Assembly (NCBI GenBank): GCA_949152475.1
Contig: OX424570.1
Location: 27,958,694 to 28,022,693, forward strand
Reading direction: 5' to 3'
DNA length: 64,000 nt
Source: Terebella lapidaria
Taxonomy: Eukaryota > Annelida > Polychaeta > Terebellida > Terebellidae
Position 1 is the first letter of the stretch. Every line of letters begins with the position of its first letter. Below the pieces are notes generated by a model. The model was not told where the DNA came from. It was given only the letters and a program-made list of their open reading frames with translations, and did not search any database. The translations under genes and the position numbers were made by a program. Of the stretch, positions 1 through 10,173 are shown one piece after another.

Positions 1-47
1 ATCCCCATGCAGGGAGCGGCTGTCTGATCGGTCAAATCTTTCGACGT

Positions 48-250
48 ACTCGCAAAATTTTGCGGTTGTCAGGCATAAAGAAAATTTGAGAATTTTCACA
101 ATCTAACTGGAATATTTTATCAGTGATTGTTTCCATCTGCTTGTTGACACTGAAATTTTTAAAACAAATGCTGCGGTAAATATTGCAGGACCGGACCAAC
201 GCATCCACCCATGGGTCGTGTTAATCGTATTTGAATGTGTCGCCTCCTGG
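48..250. repeat. Dispersed repeat, inverted partner of 17340-17555
   Basis: About 200 bp matches 17340-17555 in reverse complement with scattered substitutions and small indels. Shared landmarks are a TGCGGTTGTCAG-like block, a CATCTGCTTGTTGACA block and GGACCGGACCAACGC. The left limit is cut by the window edge or by divergence. No convincing open frame runs through it, so it is best read as a dispersed repeat of unknown class. Confidence 0.75.
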
Positions 251-646
251 TGGAGGCGCCAATAAACATAATAAATGTATACTTACAATTCAATGATCGA
301 AGAGCCTCGTGGCTATCGATGTTCCTTGACCAGTGCTGTGGATTTGCAGGTGCTCAGTGTAGGGTATCAATATCAGCATGTCGTAATTGTCACACGGTAT
401 TCCATAGACTGGCGCCAATAAATACAGATTCATTACAAACAACAAGTGTTCAATTTATGCTAATATTCTCCGGATATTACACTCAGCTTGTCATATTTCT
501 CCGAAGAGCGTGGCGCACAAATATATACACAAACAACTTCATTCAGAGACTGTCATTGTCACCAGCTAGGAGAAGAGTTATAGCCGTTATCGTATACAGT
601 TAAGCGGATGTCTTTGGAGAAGTGAAAGACTCAGTTTTGTCTCTTA

Positions 647-1174
647 TAGACGTGGAATCAATACCCAGTATTAAGTATTCCGAATCAAAATACAATGTAT
701 ACTGTTTTTTTTATCTATTGTGTGAACAACAATCTCTGGACGTACAGTGAATTTTGGTTATCATGTTGTAATGCCTTTATATTCCCAAGTTCACACGTTT
801 GCACAAAATGCATCTTTCATGATAAAACATATCGGGAACTCGAAGCTGAAAGTTTATGCGAGTACTTTTGAAGTCAACTTCCAGTGTATCTCACACGAAC
901 CGCCGTTTGATGCATAGCTACTTTTAATAGTGTCGCCAGTGTGTCTTTGGGGGTGAATATTTGGTCAGGATTATTTGCTTTCCTAAAATGTATAATGTTA
1001 ATTTTCGGAATCTCACTAGAATCATCCTTGTTTGATCCCGCCCCACCGAGAACAGTGAGAGAATCATCCTGAATCATCCTGATATGACTTTCTGTCCCCG
1101 GACTATGAGATTGGATAACGGACCCTGTTTTGTTTGCTCGGAATACTTAATACTGGGTATTGATTCCACGTCTA
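647..1174. repeat. Inverted repeat with 36-bp arms
   Basis: The arms 647-683 and 1138-1174 are essentially perfect reverse complements, centred on GGAATCAATACCCAGTATTA. They enclose about 450 bp without a gene. The right arm and its inner flank (about 1060-1174) also match 33255-33370 in the opposite orientation, so it belongs to a dispersed family. It could be a non-autonomous transposon or two converging copies of the same repeat. Confidence 0.65.
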
Positions 1175-2145
1175 TCCAGATGTTATTGGTGGTAAGATAC
1201 TGGTTGATAATACATTTCCCCAACTTTGGTTACTTATTTCGAGTCTAAACAAGCAGTGTTAATAAATAAAATATATGTCGATATTAGCGTTCTATAAAGT
1301 ATTCCATCATTTTAAAATTTGGACCTTGTCCACAAGGACCTTTTACGGAGTGATACGACACATTGTTGAACAATTAGAAAAAAATAACTTAGACAATTAC
1401 GTCATAGACTGCTGTGGAAATGACATGGCTGTTACTGGATTGCACACTTGTTGCGTGCATCACGCTCACTGTATCATATTTGTATGTCACGTGTGCTAGT
1501 CTGGAAGGTTTCCGGCTCACGCTATTGTTCTTTTTTCCATGAAAATGTATTTGTTACGTCTTTGGTTTGTGGACTTCGGATCACGAGACGCTACGTAATT
1601 TTGTGTGTCCTTTGTGAGCATAGGCCTACTATTTTGGTAGCATTTGTCAAATGCATTGCACATATTCCATTGATGATTTCAAAACGAAAACACTCTATAA
1701 ACAATATCCCCTGACGACCTTGCAGTGAAGTTTGAAGATACCGAAAAAAATGTGACCAAATTGTTTACATTCCAATAGTTTATGAATATAAAATAGTATT
1801 ATTTCGTTTATGGTTCTTGCATGTGTTATTGACGTTTAATATGCTCGTGTGTACCTTGTACATACCTCTTGTAACCCAGTTGAACGTCATTGATTGATTA
1901 GAATTGATACCTGGACTTTATTGTTATCCCGGCATGTGAACAATTTTATTGGATAATTTTCTAGTTTTGACCATATCACTGGCTAAATTGGGCTGTTGTA
2001 TGTATAAGGACCCTACTATTTATACCATAATAGTATGAAAATAAGAAACGCCCCAAGATAATAAGTTAGGGATTAGAAACAAAGCCTGACCAAGCTATTA
2101 CACCCAAGTACATGAGTATCCAGAACAAAGTAGAAACAACTACAT

Positions 2146-2330
2146 TCACACACACATGTCTGCCCCTGATGATGCCAGTGTATATAAACTATAAACTATA
2201 TAAGTTGGATAAACAATTTGGTGGGACTTTGTTTTTATTGCAAAATGTTGTATTTTATATTCGCTATTGAAATCATCAAAAGCTCGTGGTATTAGATTGA
2301 TACTTACATTTTTACCTGCTATGGATGACA
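2146..2330 (+). repeat. Dispersed repeat family A (copy)
   Basis: Contains the family landmarks TGTCTGCCCCTGATGATGCC, a TTTGTTTTTATTGCAAAATG block, ATCATCAAAA and a GATTGATACTTAC end. Related copies lie at 37680-37865 and 41225-41400 in this orientation, and at 42675-42850 and 4060-4140 in the other. No open frame is shared between copies, so it is probably a non-autonomous element. Confidence 0.65.
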
Positions 2331-4059
2331 ATATACCCCTAAATATACTTGATGAATACGGGGTTATCAGAAATACCTACAATCGCCAACTGGCAGCACT
2401 GTTTTATCAGTCTTATGACCTCATTGTCCTGTATTTTCTGACGTTATCAATATAGACGTAATTAAAGACGATATATGTCAATGATACGGCGCCAAAAATG
2501 ACTGATACTACAATGCTGCCCCTGTCGAATAATAGTATGATACCCTCTGTTTCAATGTAGATGTTTAACCTCTGAATCTGATGAACATCAAACTCTTTCT
2601 TGAAATAGTCTGCTCCGACCGATCAAATTCATCTGCAGTCGTTTCTTTTGAACATGTCAATGTACATGTATCACCTTGAACCTTATCACACAAGGTAAGC
2701 TTAGGGGTCAAGGGTACCAAGATAGCTGTCTCATTTAAATTTCTAGTAGACTCTATATGATCATTATGCGAACAGAACCTCCATCTACAGTTGTTTCGTT
2801 TACAAAGGTAAATCTAGGCATCAGTTTGCATATGACCTTGCGAGTTTCCAATCAAGGTCAATGTGAAGTCAATTTCAAGGTCACCAGATGACGTTTTATA
2901 TGCCCACGATACACACCTAAGCTCTGTATAGATCCGTCTTGTATCTGTGTATGCAGATTTCTATACTTTAATCAGTGGAAAATCCGTACTTTGCTATATA
3001 CTGGTACTCTGCCATGATGACACTGTTGGATTCCAAATTATCAAAAGACATTGATATAGACCTGGAAATCATGTCTCTACATGTAATAGAAGAGTTATAG
3101 TCCAAAATATGATTCTGGGAATATCGATAACGACCCTTTTGAAAAAAGGCCCAGAATACGGACCTCTCGAAAGATACCCATTATTCATAAGTATTATAAA
3201 ACCTGACTCAAACAAGATGGATTCGGACATTCATTGTGTCTGTATTCCAGGCACATATATTGTAACAGAAGGTATTATTGTAACATTTCAGGTCTCACGT
3301 GACCTTGATAACCACCACACAAGGTCTTCTTGGATCATGTTTGATTTTACTAAAAAAATGTGCTGCATATGACTACCTATGTGTCTACCTGCAATCGTTT
3401 GTCTGTAGAATCAAATATTTCAACTAAAATGTTATCTTGGAATTCAGTGCTCAAATAATCTGCGGTCGAGTTAAAGATCATTCCCAATCATCCGCATCAA
3501 TATTTATATACAGAACCCATAGGGGCTACATGAAAATTCGACCGTCCTGCAAGAAAGATAAAATCGCTTACGAACAGACGAACGAGAGGTTCGGTAACTT
3601 AAAAAGTGGCTAGAGATTTGCCAACAAAACTTGGAGTCAACAGCAGTAACTCGCATACAGACCATGTGGGATAATTTAAGAAAAAGTTATTACTGGCCTG
3701 AATTTTAGAGAACCAGTAGCCGTTTGACCGTTCAGTGTCATTGGAGGTCGAAGTCAAAGCCAACAATGGAATTGCCATGTATGATTTACCGAGTGCCAGG
3801 CAAAACAATATATGGAAATGGCCTCTGAAGATGATAACTTGAATAATGATAATATAATTCAGCCATCAAGTCGGAAAAGCTGCCACGTGCAGACGGGGTG
3901 ATCAGGAGCATTAGAGCAAAATTCTAGACACACAGAAAAAAAATGAATGCTTGAAAAATATACAAGAACGTTTACAATGAACGTACTTGTATATTTTTCT
4001 CTTGATTTTGTTTTGTTGAATTTCATGAAGTGTTCGGTCTTTCACTACAACTAAAAACA

Positions 4060-4140
4060 TGTGAACGAAAGAGGTATGCAGTGTAAGGATCAATCTTTCA
4101 CCGCCAATACATCCAGATTTTGATGATGCTAATGACAAAC
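4060..4140 (-). repeat. Dispersed repeat family A (partial copy)
   Basis: About 80 bp in reverse orientation, with landmarks GGATCAATCTTTCACC, CAGATTTTGATGATGC and AAATTCAACATTTTGCAA. It corresponds to one end of the copy at 42675-42850. Confidence 0.55.
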
Positions 4141-4770
4141 ATAAAATTCAACATTTTGCAAGGTATGCAATGCCAATCGTACGTGCTCTCCACAGTCATC
4201 AACCCTGATGATTATTATATACTATAACATCCATATTTATTCTGGAATATAGCCCTTGAGATAAGTTTACCTTATTAACGATGTGCGTCATAACCATGGA
4301 AACAGATTAGGAGCAGACCAGAGCCTGTAGCCTGCCAATTAATTACATCGATTAGATGACATCAATTTACACTGTACTTCTTGATTCGGGGATAAGATGA
4401 GTCGATGGCTTCAAAAAGATGTTTGCTATTAGTTTTTCCTAACATCTAATGTTTTTTTCACCAGTCTTCGACGCTAAAGCTCATGTAATTAGTGCTAGTG
4501 TTCAACTGTGCCCTGAAGCTGATTTAATCAGTATTAGCCTGTCTCAGAACCCACGTCATGCGGCTTCTGTCAGCGTACATCTGACGACTCACCAGCTAAA
4601 CTGAAAGGTTTACCTTCAAACGACCACCTTCCCAAAAGCTATAGAAAGGGTGTGTCATTTCATATTTTCCCGCACATTAAAATAATTGGTCTGACTATAG
4701 TAAACAATTTTCGAACACGCGTAGCTGGCTGTGTAGTTTATAGAACGTTAATCTCAAAAGATTTTCGGAC

Positions 4771-5781
4771 ATGGAATCAGCCATGAATTCGTCGTGGAAT
4801 TCCACTCTTGTAAATGATGAAAATGGAAGCAGTTCCTCAGATGTGGTTTCCCTGATGAGGAAAGTTCTCGCTGCTGTAGGCTCTCTAGGCGTGATCTCAA
4901 ACTCTCTGGCCTTGGTGGTTCTTCTTACCTACGTGGACTTCCGCAAGAGGAAAGCTGTTCTCTACATCATCAACCAGACTGTGGCAGATCTTCTGACTGG
5001 CTTTTTCCTCTTCGTGACCAAGGTGAGGCCCAGCAACAATGCCGGGCTCGGGACAAGTCTGGGGGACCAACTGTACTGCCATCTTTGGGTGGCTCAGATA
5101 CCAATGTGGGGCTCGTTCACGGTCTCTACAACTAATCTGGTGGTCTTGACCCTGGAGCGCTACTTCTCAATCGTGTTTCCGATAAAACACAAGCTGATGT
5201 GCACCAAGACCAAGATTGTGGCTAGTATACCGATCATGTGGGTACTCGCCTTCACCTACCAACTGGCGATGACAAGTCCAGGTGTAAAGATCATCGCTGG
5301 TTACTGCTCTCTCTTCTCCTGGGACTCTCCGCAGACGCAGCAAGCGAAAGGTATCTTCGGTTCATTCGTGGACTACTTCATCCCACTTGTTCTACTGATC
5401 TTCTGTTATGGGAGGATGTTCCGCGCCCTGCAGACAAGGATTGCCCCATCTCCTGCCGTACAAGCACCTAGCAGCACAGCTGCTCCGAGCAGCCACATGC
5501 AAGATCGAGCCAAGCGTAACCTGGTGAAGATGATGACCATAGTAGCCACTGCCTTCGTGTTGTGTACTTCATGGAACCAATGGTGGTATCTCTTGTACAA
5601 CCTGAAGCTGCTCGCTCAAGACTCGTACACTACAAGTTACTACCAGTTCTCGGTCATCGCCCTCTTCACCAACTGCTTCGTCAACCCTTTTATTTATGTC
5701 GCCAGGTATGAGGAATTCCAGAATGGGGTCAAGAAAATTTACAGGAAAATCTCCGGGAAACTGTCAGCACAGAAACAGTGA
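4771..5781 (+). CDS. Rhodopsin-family (class A) G-protein-coupled receptor
   Basis: A 336-residue intronless seven-transmembrane receptor, expected in the plasma membrane to couple ligand binding to a heterotrimeric G protein. The N-terminal tail has N-glycosylation sites at Asn6, Asn10 and Asn18. Helices fall near residues 33-55, 63-83, 104-131, 149-168, 195-218, 251-276 and 288-311. Class A landmarks are VADLL in helix 2, Cys103 and Cys179 for the extracellular disulfide, ERY (129-131, replacing DRY), a conserved-type Pro in helix 5 and NPFIY (305-309). Helix 6 has CTSWNQ where most relatives have CWxP, as in some lineage-expanded invertebrate receptors. The third intracellular loop is short and Ser/Pro/Ala-rich. 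The start is the first ATG, in a fair context, with a second Met at residue 5. The ligand cannot be named; peptide-receptor-like is a guess. Length and motifs look complete. Confidence 0.93.
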   Translation: MESAMNSSWNSTLVNDENGSSSSDVVSLMRKVLAAVGSLGVISNSLALVVLLTYVDFRKRKAVLYIINQTVADLLTGFFLFVTKVRPSNNAGLGTSLGDQLYCHLWVAQIPMWGSFTVSTTNLVVLTLERYFSIVFPIKHKLMCTKTKIVASIPIMWVLAFTYQLAMTSPGVKIIAGYCSLFSWDSPQTQQAKGIFGSFVDYFIPLVLLIFCYGRMFRALQTRIAPSPAVQAPSSTAAPSSHMQDRAKRNLVKMMTIVATAFVLCTSWNQWWYLLYNLKLLAQDSYTTSYYQFSVIALFTNCFVNPFIYVARYEEFQNGVKKIYRKISGKLSAQKQ

Positions 5782-7216
5782 AATAATTCTTGGGGCCGAG
5801 CATTATAAATGCAATGCTCTACACCATGTACGTGGTATTTATCCGTCAGGAGAGACATATTCGAATATATACGAGAAATGGCTTTTGGGCAATGGACGGC
5901 TCCGGTCCGATAGGCCTACTGGTTTCAACGAAAGATCGATTAAGTAACTCTGTTAGTTCGCACCAGGTTTCAACATTTATTTAGCCTAATAACCTCAGTA
6001 TTATATATTTATCTTATGTGTTCTAATGTGTTTTATCTATCATACTTTCTAACCTGTACGACTGTGAAGCACATAGGGAATAATATCATGTTGTTATGCG
6101 CTGTGTGAGTGGTGAATATTATCATTGTTATTGTTACACAAGGACACGAGGATCGGGATAGACCATTTGGAGGCCGGGTTTTTTTCCCAGTCATTTTACT
6201 ATAAAAAAACCTGGCTCGCTGTTTCACAATTAAGAGTCACACGTCATTCGGACCAAAAGTTTCACTGTCGTCTGCTGTCACCATCGTCGTCTCCAGGCTC
6301 CCGTCTCGGGACCTTGTCGTACCCCGTCTATGACCCACTGCAGGTCTCCGTCCCAACTCCGACTCTCTGCCCACTGTCGCTGTTCAACTTGAACTCATCC
6401 ACCAGCTCTTGTTCAAGCTCATGGTAATCTATGTCATAGATACCACACAGAATTTGGCGGATATATGAATACAAGAATATACAAGTAAAATCTAAGTTTG
6501 TTCCTTGAGCATTCTAAAGATATTAGGAGATCTCCTTGGAGAGTGATATAAATTACCACATGAAACAAAGATTCCTATCTATAACATTAGATTTGAGTTT
6601 TAACCAATGAAAATCCCCAGCGAATCCGACTTCTCGCGACGGCCTGTACATAGGTGAAGCACTGATGCTGGAGATATTGTTTCTGTATCGAATGGTAACG
6701 CATCGATAGAAACTTTCATAAAATATAGGAATCACGCTCGAAATAAAGACTGTATCTTTGCAGTTGAACATGACTTCATACTCTTTTACATTTCCCAGGT
6801 GACCCAGACTGGGGTCCAGCTTAACATTGCTAGGGGGGGGGGGGGGGTGCTATCGTTTAATACATACCCTGGCGCTTAGGCCTACTTGTAACAAATTATT
6901 CAAAATGAGATATACTTCAGTTGCACGTGTAGAAATACTTACACGTAACTGCTCTACAGTAACTGCTCTTGTATATCACGGTTTGGTGTTTAAAGTATAT
7001 TGCAACTTCAGAATAATTTTTGACATTGTAAAACAGTCCATGGTCCCCATTCATAATCGCCAGTGACTACTACATGTATATTGCATACCTACATGTGTAG
7101 GCATGTTCGTAACCATGGTAACAATGTGTGCGATATAGATTTGAGCTATTTTGTTGTGGAATACTCATGTAACACTTCTTGCAAAACACTTTCATTACAG
7201 CTGGATAATAAATATA
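5782..7216. other. Intergenic stretch downstream of the GPCR, nothing recognised
   Basis: Contains the receptor's presumed 3' UTR and AT-rich DNA. No domain-bearing open frame was found. A 15-base poly-G run lies at 6833-6847. The last four bases before the LTR element (7217-7220, TAAC) are the left target-site duplication of copy 1. Confidence 0.6.
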
Positions 7217-7776
7217 TAACTGTGACGTTTGGTAATGACTTGTTTTCGGTGTGGCCCAAAAAACCTGGTTTCTCTGATCGTATAGACTTTATGTAACTCC
7301 CGCTCGTTGTGATTCGAGAGCCGTCACTAAATTGGTGTCCCCCAACGCTGGTGTATCATCACTCCGTAGCTTACCGGCTTCACTTAGGCAAGAAGCAACT
7401 CAGATGTAAATAAATTGAAGATTTATATACATCAAATCAACTTACAATTGTATGGCTGGTCACCCACGTGACGTACAAATATGAAGTTCAGACATGGAGC
7501 ACTGTATGATCACATTTCAAAAATAAATAGTGCACGAGGGCACAACTAAAAAGAGTTCTTAGCCGGCGGCGTCTCTCTGTCCCTTCCCGTTGAAGTTTCC
7601 CGTCCCGTTTAGTCGAATGGTTTTTCCAGGTAGTCGGTCTAATCCCGGTTGACTCTAAGGCCCTGAAGAAGGAGTCGTCCGCACGGAGTTCGTCGAGTCC
7701 CTTGGCTGTGGCGGTGACGATCTCCCCACGGTCGATGTCGCTGTTGCAGTGCTCTCAGAGCGGCCGTCCGCTCTCC

Positions 7777-7784
7777 CTTATATA
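7777..7784 (-). promoter_or_regulatory. TATA box of the LTR promoter (copy 1, 3' LTR)
   Basis: TATATAAG on the minus strand, just downstream in sense direction of the CGTTCGCGGAAG array. The equivalent box in the 5' LTR, which would drive the element, is at 15031-15038. Confidence 0.65.
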
Positions 7785-7805
7785 GCCAGGGTGGCTGCGC
7801 GCGCA

Positions 7806-8040
7806 TCTTCGTCCGCGAACGTATCTTCCGCACTCTTCTCCACGTGGTGAAGACTGCGTCCGCGAACGGTTCTTCCGCGAAGGCTCCTCTTCCGCGAACG
7901 GTGCTTCCGCGACTGATGCTTCCGCTGACGATGCTTCCGCAATCGTGCTTCCGCGAACGGTTCTTCCGCGAACGATGCTTCCGCTGATGATGCTTCCGCA
8001 ATCGTGCTTCCGCCAACGGTTCTTCCGCGAACGGTGTCTT
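7806..8040 (-). repeat. 15-bp repeat array in LTR U3 (TTCCGCGAACG units)
   Basis: About a dozen units of the form CTTCCGCGAACGGTT, spaced mostly 15 bp apart, some degenerate (CTTCCGCTGATG, CTTCCGCAATCG). In sense orientation the core is CGTTCGCGGAA. The same motif recurs at 9427-9540, inside gag and in every other LTR of this family. Its TTC-N3-GAA symmetry and GGAAG half suggest a transcription-factor site; Ets-, STAT- and E2F-like cores are all possible. An Arg/Ser/Lys-rich open frame across it is only translation of the repeat. Confidence 0.85.
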
Positions 8041-8115
8041 CGCAAGTGGACTTTGTAGATCACGTGACCGTTCCTAACGAACGTTTCAGCGCGGCAGTTG
8101 CATGGTTTTGTTACA

Positions 8116-8129
8116 ACTCCACCCTTTCT
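8116..8129 (-). other. Polypurine tract of copy 1
   Basis: AGAAAGGGTGGAGT in sense orientation, directly against the inner edge of the 3' LTR, where plus-strand priming occurs in LTR elements. Confidence 0.75.
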
Positions 8130-8235
8130 GGAGATCAACGTCCCCGTTGATCCTTTCTCTCTCTTCTTTTCTCTTCTTCCTCCTTCTTCGTCTTTTCCTG
8201 CCTGTCTGTTGTTTACAGGGCTCTCTCCCTCCACT

Positions 8236-9327
8236 TCACTGGCGATCCACCTCGCTTTCGGACGTCTCCGCCAGCCTGTCCCGAGTGTCTGTATATGCTC
8301 GGAGCTGTTCCCGGAGCAGCTTGGTCTCTCGGACGTGGGCTCGCAGCTCCTTCCGGTGGCTCTTCTCTCGTTGAGAGGCCTCCCCTCGCAGCTGCAGCAC
8401 CTCGAGCTGTCTCTGCTCCTCCTTGGCTTGGAGCCGAGCCTCCGCTTGGGTGAGGTGGCGTCGTCCCATGGCTATCGTGGATGCCAGGTCCTCCAGGGCC
8501 TTCTCTCCGGCAGTGACCGCTCTGCCCAGGCCCTCCACATACGGTCGCAGTTGGTCCTCCTCCTCCGGAACGGGCTTGAGGTACCAACTCAGGTCTAGGG
8601 GCTTGTAGGTAGGGGCCGAGTCTCTGGGAACGGGGGGTCCGTCGTCCTCGGGGGTGGGGGCCTCCGGGGATTCCGCCTCTCTCCGCTCCTGCTGAGACTC
8701 CGGTTCCTCTTCGCTATTCGGGGGGTCGTCCTCGGGGTCTGGGGCGTCCTCTGACCTGGGGGCGTCCTCCCGGGGGCTTGATGGCGTGGAGCTGGTCGTC
8801 CCGCTGGCCGCAAAGCTGACAGTCTTCAGCTCAGGGGCAGACACAGTGGACGGACCATCCCGGGGGTCGGACACGGGCGTGTCGGTTGCCGTCCTCCTTC
8901 GTCCTGGCTTGAGGGTGTTGCCGCTGGCATGCGACGTCTCATGCCGGTCTCTGTCAGCTCGGCGGGCGAATCGCTGGCTGCACATCTTGCAGAGGTGCCG
9001 CCCCTCCTTCTGCGTGTGTTTGGTCGCCACGTGTCGGCTAAAGTTGGATGCCGTCACGTGGATCCGGCAGGGGCTGCACCAGCGTCGCCCTCTCTCGGTG
9101 GACAACTTCCGGGCAGGGGACCGTCGACCTCCTCGGGGCTCCTCACGACGCTCCCGGCTCCTCGAGCGCTCCCGCTTTCGGTCAGGCTTGTCTATCTTGG
9201 TAGGTGGGTCGCTCATCTTGTCGACTTCAAGGGGCAGAAAGTCAGCCAAGTCGAAATCTGGAACGTCCCCGAAATCTTCGTCTGCAAATGCGGGTATCTC
9301 AATGATCTGCAGAGTTGGTGTGTTCAT
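8236..9327 (-). CDS. Accessory C2H2 zinc-finger/coiled-coil protein of LTR element copy 1
   Basis: A 363-residue open frame between the pol remnant and the 3' LTR, where env would lie in a retrovirus-like element; it has no signal peptide or membrane segment. Residues 1-45 are acidic. Residues 48-82 are Arg/Ser-rich and could be a nuclear localisation signal. Finger 1 uses Cys84, Cys87, His99, His104 and finger 2 uses Cys113, Cys116, His129, His133. A long Ser/Pro/Glu-rich linker follows, then a charged heptad-like region (about 280-355) that should form a coiled coil. A TATA box lies 35 bp upstream of the ATG. Met38 is an alternative start if the transcript begins close to the first ATG. The role is unknown; a DNA-binding, dimerising regulator is the natural inference. 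Confidence 0.85.
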   Translation of the reverse strand: MNTPTLQIIEIPAFADEDFGDVPDFDLADFLPLEVDKMSDPPTKIDKPDRKRERSRSRERREEPRGGRRSPARKLSTERGRRWCSPCRIHVTASNFSRHVATKHTQKEGRHLCKMCSQRFARRADRDRHETSHASGNTLKPGRRRTATDTPVSDPRDGPSTVSAPELKTVSFAASGTTSSTPSSPREDAPRSEDAPDPEDDPPNSEEEPESQQERREAESPEAPTPEDDGPPVPRDSAPTYKPLDLSWYLKPVPEEEDQLRPYVEGLGRAVTAGEKALEDLASTIAMGRRHLTQAEARLQAKEEQRQLEVLQLRGEASQREKSHRKELRAHVRETKLLREQLRAYTDTRDRLAETSESEVDRQ

Positions 9328-9361
9328 GGTTGAAGTGATGACGGAATCGTAGGCCGGCCTG

Positions 9362-9369
9362 CTTATATA
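9362..9369 (-). promoter_or_regulatory. TATA box of internal promoter for the zinc-finger gene (copy 1)
   Basis: TATATAAG on the minus strand, 35 bp before the ATG at 9327 and about 60 bp after the 15-bp repeat array. The box is identical to the one in the LTR. The predicted leader would be very short, so transcripts may use Met38. The same box and spacing recur in copy 2 at 19534-19541. Confidence 0.6.
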
Positions 9370-9426
9370 GAAAAGGCGCGGACCAGGGATCTGGGGGAAA
9401 AAGCATTGTCGTGGAACGAAATAACG

Positions 9427-9540
9427 TTTTTCGCTTGCTTCCGCGAACGGTTCTTCCGCGAACGCTGCTTCCGCGAACGCTGCTTCCGCGAACGCCGCTT
9501 CCGCGAACGGTTCTTCCGCGAACGCTTCCGTCGTCGTTTA
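9427..9540 (-). repeat. 15-bp repeat array at the internal promoter (copy 1)
   Basis: Six clear TTCCGCGAACG units about 15 bp apart, the same motif as the LTR array. It lies directly upstream, in sense direction, of the internal TATA box. Confidence 0.85.
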
Positions 9541-9945
9541 CATCGTTTGGACTGCATTCCCGCTGTTTTCCACTCGTCCCTCGTCATCACTGGGGGTCCG
9601 GACTGGGGTCACATCGTCCGGATTGGGTATCCAGGCGTCGGTTTCAGGGGTAAACCAGCACCTTTTTAAATTGTTGATGGTCCCGGGCTCCAGAATATCC
9701 ATCGCCACCCTTTCTAGCCGATGGCTCACCGGTCGTGGGGGGCTCCGGTCTTCAGGTAGGGACTCCTCGGTCGGCTCTGCAGTCGTCCTCGGGTCCTCCT
9801 GGCGGCGCACCTCCCAGATCTGGAATATCCCGACTCCATCTCCGCAATAGTGATCTTCCATCAAGGGCTCAACAGGGACCTCCAATACGATGTTGACTTG
9901 AGGTCCTCCTGGGCTCCATCCTTCTCCGCTGATCGGAGGAAGCAA
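9538..9945 (-). CDS. Uncharacterised open frame in the pol-end region of copy 1
   Basis: An acidic 135-residue frame rich in Pro, Glu and Asp, lying between pol-derived sequence and the internal promoter. No domain is recognised. By position it may be what is left of the pol C-terminus or a linker of its own. The LINE in copy 2 is inserted within the corresponding sequence. Confidence 0.4.
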   Translation of the reverse strand: MLPPISGEGWSPGGPQVNIVLEVPVEPLMEDHYCGDGVGIFQIWEVRRQEDPRTTAEPTEESLPEDRSPPRPVSHRLERVAMDILEPGTINNLKRCWFTPETDAWIPNPDDVTPVRTPSDDEGRVENSGNAVQTM

Positions 9946-10173
9946 ATCCTCATCAGAGAAGTCCTCCAGGGGTAGGGGACACTCCTCCTGAGTCGGACAG
10001 GCCTCCTCTTCTCCTTTGGGTCTTGCTACGCTTCATATCAGGGTACACCAGCAGGGGGCGCTCGGTCAGAGGTTGATGCAGCGCCTCGAACACCTGCTGA
10101 TGAGCCTCGCTCCAATGGTTGTCGAACTCCATCTCCGTCGTCCTTCTGATAAGATGTCAAATCTTTCGTCGAC

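Larger units (their letters stand above)
251..4770. other. Intergenic stretch, repeat fragments, no gene recognised
   Basis: AT-rich sequence with only short open frames and no recognisable domain on either strand. It holds the repeat pieces listed separately (647-1174, 2146-2330, 4060-4140). The last few hundred bases must include the promoter and 5' leader of the GPCR, but no clear TATA box could be assigned. Confidence 0.6.
7221..8115 (-). repeat. 3' LTR of copy 1
   Basis: 895 bp, TG...CA, identical by eye to 14475-15369 except about one base. It contains the 15-bp repeat array (about 7806-8040) and a TATATAAG box (7777-7784, minus strand), so the U3 promoter lies at its right-hand end in these coordinates. 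Confidence 0.95.

Noticed and set aside
7639-8016. Arg/Lys/Ser-rich open frames on the minus strand of the LTR (also at 14893-15270, 17936-18574 and 27886-28209)
   Set aside because: They are translations of the 15-bp repeat and LTR sequence, with no independent coding signal.
7806-8040. CRISPR-like array of short regular repeats
   Set aside because: Units are 15 bp with no unique spacers, inside an animal LTR, and they recur at the internal promoter and in gag.
8236-9327. Envelope gene
   Set aside because: Position fits, but there is no signal peptide, membrane segment or furin-type site; it has C2H2 fingers and a coiled coil instead.
9406-9669. Plus-strand frames with repeated RFFRERCF or LPRT words over the internal array and gag
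   Set aside because: Antisense readings of the same motif; the minus-strand gag and zinc-finger frames explain the region.
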